NCBI GenBank assembly: GCA_031446105.1
Contig: CP132907.1
Location: 310,001-374,000 of the forward strand
Length of the DNA stretch: 64,000 nucleotides
Reading direction: 5' to 3'
From: Arsenophonus sp031446105
GTDB taxonomy: Bacteria > Pseudomonadota > Gammaproteobacteria > Enterobacterales > Enterobacteriaceae
Shown here: piece by piece, positions 39,827 through 50,181 of the stretch
How positions within the stretch are numbered: position 1 is the first letter of the stretch
How the letters are laid out: each line of letters begins with the position of its first letter
Translations under genes and position numbers: made by a program
The notes under the pieces: generated by a model
The model's input: the letters and a program-made list of their open reading frames with translations, nothing else
What the model was told of the DNA's origin: nothing
Databases searched by the model: none

Positions 39827-41140
39827 TCATTTATTTTTTATTAGATTAAGCTTAAGTTCAATTCCATCAACACATCTACCTGATTCTGTAACAAAAACAT
39901 TAACAGCTGTAATAAGTACATCATCATAATAAATCAAAGGAATTCTTTTTCTAAACCAAGGAGCAATACCTAATTCTTGCCATAATTTTTTGCTTTTTTT
40001 AGAATGCTGACATCCAATAATTTTAATGTTTCCCTTTACTCCAAATCGAACAGTAACTTTTTCATTAAAAAATGGAAAACGAAAACCAATTCCATGACTT
40101 GCAATAATTAAAGTACCTAAATTATCAGGTAATATAAGAGGTCTAGAAAGATTCCATGATAAAGAAATATTACTAATATCTTGAAATTTTGGCAAAATCC
40201 ATAATTTTTTTTGAAAACGACGAATAACATTATTTTTTAAAATAAATTCTGGTTTTGCATCATTTCGTGCACATATAACTTCCTTCCAAATTATCTTTAA
40301 TTGAAGACAGGAGGGCATTAAAATTTTATGAAAACGAAACCAACGTCGTAATATTGCATTACGCTTAATTTTAGAATAACTTAAAAAATCAGTTATTTTT
40401 AACGCTCCATTATCTGTAATTAAACTTAAAAAACAATTTTCTAATAATTCATTTAATAAAGTTTCTTGTTCTGCGCACAAAGTAGCACTTCTAAAAACTG
40501 CATGAGAAAAATTTGGCCATCTACTACAAAGATGCGGCATAATATTTAAACGCAAAAAATTACGGTCATAAAATTTGTTTTGATTACTATCATCTTCTAT
40601 CCAATAAAGCAAATTTTTTTTTGCATATGATTCTAATTCTTTACGAGTAAAAGATAATAATGGTCTTATTAAATGAGTATGAAAAAAAGGCATAGAAAAT
40701 GCCATAGAAGATAATCCAGCAGGACCACTACCACGTTTTAGTGCTAACAAAAAAGTTTCGGCTTGATCATCTAAATGTTGTCCTGTTACGAGAACTTCTT
40801 TTTTTAATAATATTTTACGAAATGCTTGATATCGAGAAATACGTGCTTCTCCCTCTAAACCATGCTCATTCGAATCTATATGAATATACTGTAAATGAAA
40901 TTCTACTTTCCAAGTAAAACATATTTTTTTGCAATGAATTAACCATTTATCAGCTTCATTATTAATTCCATGATGAACATGAATTGCACGAATATTTAAA
41001 TGAGGATTTATAATTTTACGTAATCTTACTAATGCATGTAATAATACAGTTGAATCTAATCCGCCACTAAAACCTACTAATATATTTTCTATAAACCCAA
41101 TATTTTTGATAATTTTTTTTAAAAATATTATTTCATTCAT
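39827..41140 (-). CDS. tilS: tRNA(Ile)-lysidine synthase TilS
   Basis: Modifies C34 of the CAU tRNA-Ile to lysidine so that it reads AUA, a codon that should be very frequent in such an A/T-rich genome; the gene is essential in most bacteria. 437 residues against 432. The PP-loop SGGLDST sits at 25-31, followed by the HVHHGIN and HLDDQAETFLLALKRGSG motifs. The C-terminal substrate-recognition domain is kept. Last gene of the minus-strand block after accA. Confidence 0.96.
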   Translation of the reverse strand: MNEIIFLKKIIKNIGFIENILVGFSGGLDSTVLLHALVRLRKIINPHLNIRAIHVHHGINNEADKWLIHCKKICFTWKVEFHLQYIHIDSNEHGLEGEARISRYQAFRKILLKKEVLVTGQHLDDQAETFLLALKRGSGPAGLSSMAFSMPFFHTHLIRPLLSFTRKELESYAKKNLLYWIEDDSNQNKFYDRNFLRLNIMPHLCSRWPNFSHAVFRSATLCAEQETLLNELLENCFLSLITDNGALKITDFLSYSKIKRNAILRRWFRFHKILMPSCLQLKIIWKEVICARNDAKPEFILKNNVIRRFQKKLWILPKFQDISNISLSWNLSRPLILPDNLGTLIIASHGIGFRFPFFNEKVTVRFGVKGNIKIIGCQHSKKSKKLWQELGIAPWFRKRIPLIYYDDVLITAVNVFVTESGRCVDGIELKLNLIKNK

Positions 41141-41319
41141 TCATTAATAAACATAATCATTTTTAGTAATACTATTATAAATAATTTTATTTAAATAATT
41201 AAAACGACTCTTTTAAGTATTTTTAATAAATATCACAATTTATTATAATTTATTTTTAATATAAAAATAAAGATAATTAATTATTTATAAATTTTTAGTA
41301 TAAATTATTAGTAATAAAT

Positions 41320-42279
41320 TTAACAATAACCATATTCCATTAAACGTTGATACCGATATTTTTTTAAATCTTCAGGATCCAATAAATCGATATCACTTAA
41401 GTCATTTAAAATTCTATTTTTAAGATTATTAGCAATTTGTGCATAATTTCGATGCGCACCGCCCAATGGTTCTTCAACAATATTATCAATAAGTTTAAGT
41501 AATTTTAAACGAGAAGCTGTAATACCCATTGCTTCAGCCGCCAATGGAGCTTTCTCAACAGTTTTCCAAAGGATGGAGGCACAACCTTCTGGAGAAATCA
41601 CAGAATAAGTGCTATATTGTAACATATTAACTTTATCACCTACTCCAATTGCTAATGCACCACCTGAACCTCCTTCACCAATAACTGTACAAATAATAGG
41701 AACAGAAAATTGAGACATTTCACATAAATTGCTTGCAATTGCATTAGATTGACCACGTTCTTCAGCACCAATGCCAGGATAAGCACCGGGTGTATCAATA
41801 AAAGTAATAATAGGTAACCTAAAACGTTCAGCAATTTTCATTAATCGCAAAGCTTTGCGATATCCTTCTGGTGCTGGCATACCAAAATTTCTTCGAATTT
41901 TTTCTTTTATTTCACGTCCTTTTTGATGACCAACAATCATTACCGGACGTCCATCTAATCGAGCTAAACCACCAACAATTGCTTTGTCATCAGCATAAGT
42001 GCGATCACCAGCTAATTCTTGAAAATGAGTAAATATATGTTGAATATAGTCTAAAGTATAAGGTCTCATTGGATGACGAGCTAATTGAGAAATTTGCCAA
42101 GCACATAAATTAGAAAAAATTTTTTTAGTAAGTTCTATACTTTTTTCGTGCAACTTAGCAATCTCTTCATCTAAATCGATATCTAATTGAGTATCTTTAC
42201 GATTAACTGTCATTAAAGAATTGATTTTTTCTTCTAAATCAACAATTGGTTGTTCAAAATCTAAGAAATTAAGGGTCAT
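41320..42279 (-). CDS. accA: Acetyl-CoA carboxylase carboxyltransferase subunit alpha
   Basis: Transfers the carboxyl group from biotin to acetyl-CoA together with AccD. 319 residues, the E. coli length. Shows HPMRPYTLDYIQ, the FIDTPGAYPGIGAEERGQ block and GEGGSGGALAIG in the crotonase-like fold. The ribosome-binding site AGGAA overlaps the dnaE stop, 11 bases separating the genes, so expression is probably coupled to dnaE as in E. coli. With accB and accC it leaves only accD to be found. Confidence 0.98.
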   Translation of the reverse strand: MTLNFLDFEQPIVDLEEKINSLMTVNRKDTQLDIDLDEEIAKLHEKSIELTKKIFSNLCAWQISQLARHPMRPYTLDYIQHIFTHFQELAGDRTYADDKAIVGGLARLDGRPVMIVGHQKGREIKEKIRRNFGMPAPEGYRKALRLMKIAERFRLPIITFIDTPGAYPGIGAEERGQSNAIASNLCEMSQFSVPIICTVIGEGGSGGALAIGVGDKVNMLQYSTYSVISPEGCASILWKTVEKAPLAAEAMGITASRLKLLKLIDNIVEEPLGGAHRNYAQIANNLKNRILNDLSDIDLLDPEDLKKYRYQRLMEYGYC

Positions 42280-42290
42280 AAATATTCCTA

Positions 42291-45200
42291 TTAATCAAAT
42301 TTTAATTCAATCTTTTTATTATTTAAAAACATTCTCAGCTCACTTAAAAGATTATCTGTAGGAATAACATACCAAGTAAAAACTAAATTTAATTTAGCGC
42401 TACATTCTTTTTTTTGATTATTATTATCATAAAGATACACTGGAATTGTTCCTGAACAGTAAGGATTTAATATTTTATCAAGATTTTTTAATAGATCCTT
42501 ACTAGAAGTTTTTATTTCTTTTAATATAATACAAATACTTTTTAAATATTTTTCTCGTGCTTTACTAAGTTCGATTAATTTATAAACAGACATTTTATAA
42601 ACACCATTAAAATCATCAAAATTGATTTTTCCTCTAGCAATTAATATTTTATTTTTTTCTACTAAATGGTTATATTTTTTAAAAACATCTGAAAAAAGAA
42701 ATATATCCAAATATCCAGAACCATCATCCAAAGTACATATACTAATCTTATTAGAATTTTTAGTTGTTATAATTTTAATTTTTGACACTAAACCAACCAC
42801 TGTTAATATCTCTCCATGAACTAATGAATTAATATCCTTTAAACGTAATTTAGTAATATAACGTTTGATTTCTGATAAATAAGCATTAATAGGATGCCCA
42901 GTTAAATAAAATCCTAAACTTTCACGTTCATTTTCTAATAAAATATTTTCATTCCATTTAGGTATATCAAAATATTTATTTTTTATGTTTTTAGGAGATT
43001 CAACCAATTCACCAAACATATCATATTGTCCGATAGCTTCAGTTTTAGAATATTGATCAGCTACTTTAAATGCATCTTTTAATGAAAACATTAATTCTGC
43101 ACGATGCTGACCTAAATTATCTAAAGCACCTGACATAACTAATTTCTCCATTACTCGACGATTAAGTTTTTGATTACCAATTCGTTTACAAAAATCAAAA
43201 ATGTTTTTAAAATAACCACCCTTTTGACGCGATCGAACAATAGCTGCTACTACAATTTCTCCAATTCCTTTAATTGCACCTATTCCATATAAAATTTCAT
43301 TATTTTTATTAACATGAAAATTGTATAATCCAGTATTAATATTAGGTGGTAAAATTTTTAAACCCATACGATAACATTCATCAATTAAATGAACTATTTT
43401 ATCAGTATTATCCATATCTGCAGTCAAAACAGCTGCCATAAATTCAGCTGGATAATATACTTTTAACCAAAGTGTTTGGTAAGAAACTAATGCATACGCA
43501 GTAGAATGTGATTTATTAAAACCATAACCAGCGAATTTTTCTAATAAATTAAAAATTTTCATTCCTAATTTACTATCAATTCCATTTTTAATGATTCCTT
43601 TTTTAAATATTAATCGCTGTTTAAACATTTCTTCTGGTTTTTTTTTACTCATTGCTCGACGTAACATATCTGCTTCAGCTAAACTATAACCAGCAAGCAC
43701 CTGAGCAATTTTCATGACTTGTTCTTGATAAAGAATAATTCCATATGTAGGTTCTAAAATTGGCTTTAATAGTTCATGTTGCCATACAACATCAGGATAC
43801 GAAATAGCTTCTCTTCCGTTCTTGCGATTAATAAAATTATCAACCATTCCTGATTGTAATGGACCAGGACGAAAAAGTGCAATTAAAGCAATCATATCAT
43901 TGAAAGAATCTGGACGTAATCGTTTAATTAAATCTTTCATCCCATTAGATTCTAATTGAAATACTGCTGTTGTTTCTCCACTTTGTAAAAATTTAAAACA
44001 TTTTTTATCATTTAATGGAATAGTATTTATATCAATATTCTTTGATTTTTTTTGAAATCGAAGATCATTAATCATTTTTAATGCCCATTTAATTATAGTT
44101 AATGTTCTAAGACCAAGAAAATCAAATTTTACTAAACCCACATATTCAATATCATTTTTATCAAATTGTGTAAGTGGATTTTTTCCTTCTGAATCACAAT
44201 ACAATGGTGTAAAATCCGTAATTTTTGTTGGTGCAATAACTACACCACCAGCATGTTTTCCAGCATTACGAGTGATACCTTCAAGTTTACAAGCAATATC
44301 TATTAATTCTTTTACTTCTTCTTCTTTATGATATATTTCTTGTAATTGTGGCTCTAAAACCAAAGATTTTTTTATAGTTATACCGGGTTCAAAAGGAATT
44401 AATTTAGAAATCCGATTAACAAAACCATATGAATAACCAAGTACTCTTCCTACGTCTCTAATTGCTCCTTTTGCTGCCATAGTACCAAAAGTAATAATTT
44501 GTGAAACCGCTTCACGACCATAAATTTGCGCAACATGATCAATAACTTGATCGCGTTTTTCCATGCAAAAATCTATATCAAAATCTGGCATGGAAATACG
44601 ATCAATATTTAAAAATCGTTCAAATAATAAATCAAACTTCAAAGGATCTAAATCAGTAATTTTTAATGAATATGCTACTAATGAACCAGCACCTGAACCA
44701 CGACCTGGGCCGACAGGGATATTATTATCTTTTGCCCATTGAATAAACTCCATTACAATAAGGAAATAACCAGGAAAACCCATTTTATTAATTACTTGTA
44801 ATTCATTATTTAAACGGTTAGTGTACTTGAATCGTTTTTCATTCCTCTTGTTTTTATCTGGATATAAAAATTGTAAACGTTTTTCAAGTCCAATTTTAGC
44901 ATTTTGAATTAATAATTTTTTTGTTTCTATATTACTCATAGGAAATTTCGGTAAAAAATATTTTCCTAAAGGAATTATCACATTGCACCGTTTAGCAATT
45001 TCAATGCTGTTTTTAAGTGCTGCAGGGATATCAGAAAATAATTCAACCATTTCTTGTTCATTACGTAAATATTGCTGAGGACTATAATTTTTAGATCTTT
45101 TTTTATCAGATAATGTAATACCATTGTTGATAGCAACACGTATTTCATGTACTGAAAAATCATTACTGTACATAAAACGCACATTATTTGTAGCAACAAC

Positions 45201-45785
45201 AGGTATACTAGTTTTTACCGCTAAATCTACAGCTTTATATAAATAATTTTCTTCGTCAGGTAATCCTATTCTAATAAGTTCTAAATAATAATTCTTATGA
45301 AAATATGTTTGATAAAATTCTAAACACTTCTCGAGAAGTTTTGTATTTTTACGTAATAAACATTTACCAACATCTCCCATACAAGCACCAGAAAGCAATA
45401 ATAATCCTTCTCTATGTGCTATTAACCATTCTCTTTTTATCGTTGGTCCAATTGATCCATAACCTTTTTTGTAAGCTTTAGAAATAAGTAATATTAAATT
45501 ATGATAACCTTTATTGTTTTTTACAAGAATTGTTAAATGCGTTATTTCATCACCTAATAATTCATTTTCTACATAAAAATCAGCTCCAATAATTGGTTTT
45601 ATTCCAAAATTATGTGCTGAAATATAAAATTTAATTAATCCATATAAATTAGTAAAATCAGTTATTGCTAATGCTGGCATACCAAATTCTGCTACTTTAT
45701 GAATTAAAGCATCAATTTTTATTAACCCATCTATAATAGAATAATCAGTATGTACACGCAAATGTATAAAACGTGGTTCAGACAT
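42291..45785 (-). CDS. dnaE: DNA polymerase III alpha subunit
   Basis: Replicative DNA polymerase. I start it at the ATG at 45785 (1164 residues against 1160), where MSEPRFIHLRVHTDYS matches E. coli; the frame stays open 42 codons further upstream without homology. N-terminal PHP domain, catalytic PDFDIDF near residue 400, the GPGRGSGAGSLVAY and RNAGKHAGG blocks, QYDMFGE near the beta-clamp region and an OB fold with ICTLDDGSGYLDIFLF follow in the usual order. An in-frame A9 run codes for SKKKP. The upstream neighbour rnhB of E. coli is missing. Confidence 0.98.
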   Translation of the reverse strand: MSEPRFIHLRVHTDYSIIDGLIKIDALIHKVAEFGMPALAITDFTNLYGLIKFYISAHNFGIKPIIGADFYVENELLGDEITHLTILVKNNKGYHNLILLISKAYKKGYGSIGPTIKREWLIAHREGLLLLSGACMGDVGKCLLRKNTKLLEKCLEFYQTYFHKNYYLELIRIGLPDEENYLYKAVDLAVKTSIPVVATNNVRFMYSNDFSVHEIRVAINNGITLSDKKRSKNYSPQQYLRNEQEMVELFSDIPAALKNSIEIAKRCNVIIPLGKYFLPKFPMSNIETKKLLIQNAKIGLEKRLQFLYPDKNKRNEKRFKYTNRLNNELQVINKMGFPGYFLIVMEFIQWAKDNNIPVGPGRGSGAGSLVAYSLKITDLDPLKFDLLFERFLNIDRISMPDFDIDFCMEKRDQVIDHVAQIYGREAVSQIITFGTMAAKGAIRDVGRVLGYSYGFVNRISKLIPFEPGITIKKSLVLEPQLQEIYHKEEEVKELIDIACKLEGITRNAGKHAGGVVIAPTKITDFTPLYCDSEGKNPLTQFDKNDIEYVGLVKFDFLGLRTLTIIKWALKMINDLRFQKKSKNIDINTIPLNDKKCFKFLQSGETTAVFQLESNGMKDLIKRLRPDSFNDMIALIALFRPGPLQSGMVDNFINRKNGREAISYPDVVWQHELLKPILEPTYGIILYQEQVMKIAQVLAGYSLAEADMLRRAMSKKKPEEMFKQRLIFKKGIIKNGIDSKLGMKIFNLLEKFAGYGFNKSHSTAYALVSYQTLWLKVYYPAEFMAAVLTADMDNTDKIVHLIDECYRMGLKILPPNINTGLYNFHVNKNNEILYGIGAIKGIGEIVVAAIVRSRQKGGYFKNIFDFCKRIGNQKLNRRVMEKLVMSGALDNLGQHRAELMFSLKDAFKVADQYSKTEAIGQYDMFGELVESPKNIKNKYFDIPKWNENILLENERESLGFYLTGHPINAYLSEIKRYITKLRLKDINSLVHGEILTVVGLVSKIKIITTKNSNKISICTLDDGSGYLDIFLFSDVFKKYNHLVEKNKILIARGKINFDDFNGVYKMSVYKLIELSKAREKYLKSICIILKEIKTSSKDLLKNLDKILNPYCSGTIPVYLYDNNNQKKECSAKLNLVFTWYVIPTDNLLSELRMFLNNKKIELKFD

Positions 45786-46012
45786 TTTCAGTAAGCTCTT
45801 ATAAATTATTAGACAAAATATATATTTTTTTTTAAAAAATATTTTACTATGAAATTTATTAAAAATAAGATTTTTATATAATAATATTAGAAATTTCAAT
45901 AAACTAATCAATTTTATGATGAATAAAACTATTACTTTGATATTTTTAATGTGTATTTACTATGATTTTTTATATTATTTATAATAAAAATAATATATAT
46001 ATTAATAAAAAT

Positions 46013-47185
46013 TTATTTTTTACTAACTTTTAAAATAACTTTTGCTAATTGTTCGTCATCATTACTACGAATACTTTTATGTAATTCTAAAAATCTTTTT
46101 TTTAATTTCTTAACTTTATATAAATTAATTAATAAATCTTTAAGTGATTTAGCCAATTCTTTGGGTTGACATGCATGCTGTATAAATTCTTGAACTAATG
46201 CATCTCCTGCTAATAAATTAGGTAAAGAAATATAAGATGTTTTAATAAAAAATTTTGCTAAATAATAAGTAATGACTTTCATACGATATCCAACTACCAT
46301 GGGACATTTTGCTAACATACATTCTAATGTAGCTGTTCCTGAAGCTAATAGAGTTACATCTGCAGAAATCATAACTAATAGTGCCTGACCTTCTATAATT
46401 TCTAATGGCAATTTTACTCCAATTTTTTTATAAATAGCTTCAAATTTATCACGACATTTTTTATTAACTACAGGAACTAAAATTTTTAACTGTGGAAATT
46501 CTTGAATTAAAATTTCAGCAGCATATAAAAAATCTTTAGTTAACATTTCAACTTCAGAACACCGGCTACCTGGTAAAATAGCTAAATATTTAGAATCATG
46601 ATCTATTTTTAATTTTAATCGAGCAATTTTTTTATCAGGTTTTAAGGGTATATTATTGGCCATTGTATGACCTATTAAATAACAAGGTATCTTATAATAA
46701 TCATAAACTTTTTTTTCAAAAGGCAAAAAAGCAAGCACCAAATCTGTAGATTTCCCTATTTTAAAAATACGATTTTTTCGCCAAGCCCAAAAAGATGGGC
46801 TAACATAATGAATAGTTTTTATACCATTTATTTTTAATTTTTTTTCAAGAAAAATATTAAAATCTGGTGAATCTATACCAATAAAAATATCAGGTTGTAA
46901 TTTTAAAAAACGTTTAATTAAATCAGATCGAATCTTTAATAATCTAGGTAATCTTTTAAAGATCTCAATAATTCCCATAACAGAAAGTTCTTCCATTTCA
47001 TACCATGATTGACAACCTTCTTTTTTCATTAATGGACCAGCAATTCCAATAAAACGTATATTAGGTATCTGTTTTTTTAGTATACGAATAAGAGATGCAC
47101 CAAGAATATCTCCTGATATTTCTCCTGCAACAAGACCAATAGTTAAAGGTTTTGATGGAATTAAAAAATGATGATTATTCGTCAT
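46013..47185 (-). CDS. lpxB: Lipid-A-disaccharide synthase LpxB
   Basis: GT19 glycosyltransferase joining UDP-2,3-diacylglucosamine and lipid X into the lipid A disaccharide on the inner membrane. 390 residues against 382. Family blocks present are VAGEISGDILGA, SPSFWAWRKNRI, LPGSRCSEV and the GTATLECMLAKCPMVVGYR region near the C-terminus. A TAGGAG ribosome-binding site precedes the ATG. Follows lpxA by 24 bases. Confidence 0.97.
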   Translation of the reverse strand: MTNNHHFLIPSKPLTIGLVAGEISGDILGASLIRILKKQIPNIRFIGIAGPLMKKEGCQSWYEMEELSVMGIIEIFKRLPRLLKIRSDLIKRFLKLQPDIFIGIDSPDFNIFLEKKLKINGIKTIHYVSPSFWAWRKNRIFKIGKSTDLVLAFLPFEKKVYDYYKIPCYLIGHTMANNIPLKPDKKIARLKLKIDHDSKYLAILPGSRCSEVEMLTKDFLYAAEILIQEFPQLKILVPVVNKKCRDKFEAIYKKIGVKLPLEIIEGQALLVMISADVTLLASGTATLECMLAKCPMVVGYRMKVITYYLAKFFIKTSYISLPNLLAGDALVQEFIQHACQPKELAKSLKDLLINLYKVKKLKKRFLELHKSIRSNDDEQLAKVILKVSKK

Positions 47186-47209
47186 AAAGTTCTCCTATTA
47201 AAATATTTA

Positions 47210-48019
47210 TTAACGAATAATTCCACGATTTGACTGTGAAGAATACTCTAAAAAATTATTTAATATTTTTATATACTGGTTTTTTGTTCCTAATTCTAAT
47301 AATATCTTACGAGCTTCATCCAGTGATTTACCGCAACGATAAAGAATTTTATATGCATATTTAATAACATGTAATGATTCTTTATCAAAACCACGACGTT
47401 TTAAACCTTTGATATTAACACCATAAGGAGTAGCATGATTACCTTGCGCAATAACATAAGGTGGAACATCTTTTGAAACTCCTGAGCAACCACCAACCAT
47501 TACATGAGTACCAATTTGACAAAATTGATGTATTGCACTCATGCCACCAATAATAGCGTAATCATCTAATTTAACATGACCACCCAGGGTACCATTATTG
47601 GCAATAATGCAATAATTTCCTAATAAACAATCATGAGCAATATGAGTATTTATCATTAATAAATTATCATTTCCTATTTTAGTTAAACCACCACCTTGCA
47701 CAGTACCACGATGAATAGTTGAGCTTTCTCTAATACAGTTACGATCACCAATTTCAACACGAGTTTCTTCACCATTATACTTCAAATCTTGATTAATTTC
47801 TCCTATAGTAACAAACTGAAAAATTTGATTATTACAACCAATTTTAGTGCTACCGTTTATAATTACATGAGATTTTAGTTTGGTATTTGAACCAATTGCA
47901 ACTTGAGGTCCAATATAACAAAATGGACCGATATAAACATTTTCACCGAAAATCGCTCCTTCTTCAACAATAGAGGAAGGATGAATAACCGCTGTTTTAT
48001 TAATATTATCAGTCCTCAT
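47210..48019 (-). CDS. lpxA: UDP-N-acetylglucosamine acyltransferase LpxA
   Basis: First step of lipid A synthesis: acylates UDP-GlcNAc using hydroxyacyl-ACP. I start at the ATG at 48019, one base after the fabZ stop (269 residues against 262); a longer frame overlaps fabZ and lacks homology. The left-handed beta-helix hexapeptides run through residue 190, with the catalytic HIAHD at about 126-130 and HQFCQIG after it. The ribosome-binding site is inside the fabZ end (AGGAAAT), so translation is coupled. Confidence 0.97.
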   Translation of the reverse strand: MRTDNINKTAVIHPSSIVEEGAIFGENVYIGPFCYIGPQVAIGSNTKLKSHVIINGSTKIGCNNQIFQFVTIGEINQDLKYNGEETRVEIGDRNCIRESSTIHRGTVQGGGLTKIGNDNLLMINTHIAHDCLLGNYCIIANNGTLGGHVKLDDYAIIGGMSAIHQFCQIGTHVMVGGCSGVSKDVPPYVIAQGNHATPYGVNIKGLKRRGFDKESLHVIKYAYKILYRCGKSLDEARKILLELGTKNQYIKILNNFLEYSSQSNRGIIR

Positions 48020-48020
48020 T

Positions 48021-48473
48021 TCATATTTCCTGACTTCTAGCACACATCATTGTTGCTTCACAAACAACTTTTTCATCTACTTTTGCTATACCACTAAAAC
48101 GTGTTAATCCACGCTTGGTTTTAACAAACGTTACATCAAAAATCATTTGATCGCCAGGTTGTACTGGATATTTAAATCTTGCTTCATCAATGCCGGCAAA
48201 ATAATAAAGCTCGCCAGGTTTTAATTTTCCAACACTCTTAAAAGCTAAAATACCGGCAGCTTGTGCCATTGCTTCAAGAATTAATACTCCTGGAAATATT
48301 GGCTTCCCGGGGAAATGGCCTTGAAAAAAAGGTTCATTAAAAGATACACTTTTTACCGCACGTAAAAATTTGCCTTTTTCAAAATATAAAACACGATCTA
48401 CTAATAAAAAGGGATAACGATGAGGCAATAAACCTAAAATTTCTTCTATATCCAGAGTATGTTGATAACTCAT
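48021..48473 (-). CDS. fabZ: 3-hydroxyacyl-ACP dehydratase FabZ
   Basis: Dehydrates beta-hydroxyacyl-ACP in fatty acid elongation, competing with LpxA and LpxD for the same substrate. 150 residues against 151. The hot-dog fold signature HFPGKPIFPGVLILEAMAQ holds the catalytic histidine and glutamate. Sits between lpxD and lpxA as in E. coli, a gene order thought to balance lipid A and phospholipid synthesis. Confidence 0.98.
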   Translation of the reverse strand: MSYQHTLDIEEILGLLPHRYPFLLVDRVLYFEKGKFLRAVKSVSFNEPFFQGHFPGKPIFPGVLILEAMAQAAGILAFKSVGKLKPGELYYFAGIDEARFKYPVQPGDQMIFDVTFVKTKRGLTRFSGIAKVDEKVVCEATMMCARSQEI

Positions 48474-48589
48474 AGAAAAGACTCTTCTTTTTTTATATTT
48501 TTAATATTACATAAATAAATACAAACTTTGTTTAAATATTAAATGATATTATTTACAAAGCATAACTAACAAATTAAAATTAGGAAGAT

Positions 48590-49618
48590 TTAATTATTTT
48601 TATTTAAAAATTTACGTTCTAAAATCTTAAATCTTTTAAGTACTGAATGAATATTCATAATTAAAACCGCTGTTTTTCGCCAAATTTTATTAGGTTGTAA
48701 TGGGATACCAGAAGAATATATCCCAGGTTTATTAATTGGACGTATAACCATTGCCATACCAGTAATGGTTACTTTATCACAAATTTCTATATGTCCATTA
48801 ATAACACTGCCACCACCAATCATACAGTATTTACCTATTTTTAAACTCCCTGCCATAATAACCCCTCCGGCAATAGCTGTATGATTACCAATGATAACAT
48901 TGTGAGCAATATGACATTGATTATCAATAATAACCCCATTTCCAATAATTGTATCATCTAATGCACCACGATCAATTGTAGTACTGGCTCCAATTTCAAC
49001 ATTATTACCAATAACAACTCCACCTAATTGAGGAATTTTTATCCACTTTAAATCTTTATGCGCATAACCAAAACCATCTGATCCAATCACTGCACTTGAT
49101 TGAATTAAACATTTTTCTCCTATTTGAATATTATGGTGTACAGAAACATTTGCCCATAAATTTGTAAAATTTCCAATATTAACGTCTTTACCAATAAAAC
49201 AATTTGCACCAATAACAACATGATCACCTAATATTACACCTGATTCAATAACTGTATTGGCGCCAATAGCAACATTTTTACCAAATATAACATTTTGAGC
49301 AATAACAGAAGAAGGATGGATATTATAAGCAGGTTTAGGAGTATTATCTAAATATTGAGCTAATCGAGCATAAGAAAGATAAGGATCTTTGACAACTAAC
49401 GCTGCTATTTTAGCACTTGATAGATAATCTTTTTTTAAAACTACAGCAGAAGCTTGACATTTTTTTAATTTTTTAAGATAACGACTATTAGATAAAAAAG
49501 TAATTTGTCCTTTTTTTGCAAAATGTATAGATGCAATACCTGTAATAATAATATCACCATCACCATATAACTGTGCGTCCAATTGCTGAGCTAATTCAGC
49601 TAATCGAATAGAACACAT
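48590..49618 (-). CDS. lpxD: UDP-3-O-(3-hydroxymyristoyl)glucosamine N-acyltransferase LpxD
   Basis: Third step of lipid A synthesis. 342 residues against 341. N-terminal uridine-binding domain (about 1-100), left-handed beta-helix of hexapeptides, and the catalytic histidine in NQCHIAHNVIIGNH. Starts 3 bases after the skp stop (ATG TGT TCT). Followed by a 116-base spacer before fabZ. Confidence 0.97.
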   Translation of the reverse strand: MCSIRLAELAQQLDAQLYGDGDIIITGIASIHFAKKGQITFLSNSRYLKKLKKCQASAVVLKKDYLSSAKIAALVVKDPYLSYARLAQYLDNTPKPAYNIHPSSVIAQNVIFGKNVAIGANTVIESGVILGDHVVIGANCFIGKDVNIGNFTNLWANVSVHHNIQIGEKCLIQSSAVIGSDGFGYAHKDLKWIKIPQLGGVVIGNNVEIGASTTIDRGALDDTIIGNGVIIDNQCHIAHNVIIGNHTAIAGGVIMAGSLKIGKYCMIGGGSVINGHIEICDKVTITGMAMVIRPINKPGIYSSGIPLQPNKIWRKTAVLIMNIHSVLKRFKILERKFLNKNN

Positions 49619-49621
49619 TTA

Positions 49622-50113
49622 TTACGTTACCTTTTTTATAACTAAATCGGTAATATTTTTTAAATTAAAACCATTTTTCAAATACATAACTTCATTAATA
49701 TCAAATACAACATCATACTTTTCATTTTCAGCTACAACTTTAGTCGCCATTTTTATACTTTTTAATATTTTTGTATGTTCTTCTTGTCGACGACGTTGAT
49801 TATTTTTTTCAAATTGTTCCGCTTTTTTAAGAAAATCAGTGCGTTTAACTTCAAATTCTTTAAGATCCTCTTCATTCGGTTTTATAGAACTTTTTTGTAA
49901 TTGTTCTACCTGAAGCTGTAAATCTTTTTCCATATGTTGCAATTCATTCGCTGATCCCTGAAACTCTCTTTCAAGTTGCTTTGAAATAGCTTTATTTGTT
50001 GCTATTTCTTGAAAAATTTTATCAAAATTAATTACAGCAACTTTTTCAGCATAAACACTACTGGATATAAATAAGATGGCATTTAAAATTATTACGCTAA
50101 AATACTTATTCAC
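49622..50113 (-). CDS. skp: Skp periplasmic chaperone
   Basis: Trimeric jellyfish-shaped chaperone that holds unfolded outer-membrane proteins on their way to BamA. 163 residues against 161. Signal peptide ends near residue 22 (SSVYA before EKVAVINF), followed by long coiled-coil arms (about 40-130). The start codon is GTG, with AAAGGAG 8 bases upstream; E. coli skp also starts with GTG. Follows bamA by 68 bases. Confidence 0.96.
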   Translation of the reverse strand: MNKYFSVIILNAILFISSSVYAEKVAVINFDKIFQEIATNKAISKQLEREFQGSANELQHMEKDLQLQVEQLQKSSIKPNEEDLKEFEVKRTDFLKKAEQFEKNNQRRRQEEHTKILKSIKMATKVVAENEKYDVVFDINEVMYLKNGFNLKNITDLVIKKVT

Positions 50114-50181
50114 ACTGTACTCTCCTTTATTTTTAAGTTTTTTTTAGAAATTATAATAACAAGTATATAAATTACATATAT

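Noticed and set aside
45786..45911. 42-codon in-frame extension upstream of dnaE
   Set aside because: Lysine/phenylalanine-rich without similarity; the MSEPRF start matches E. coli DnaE exactly.
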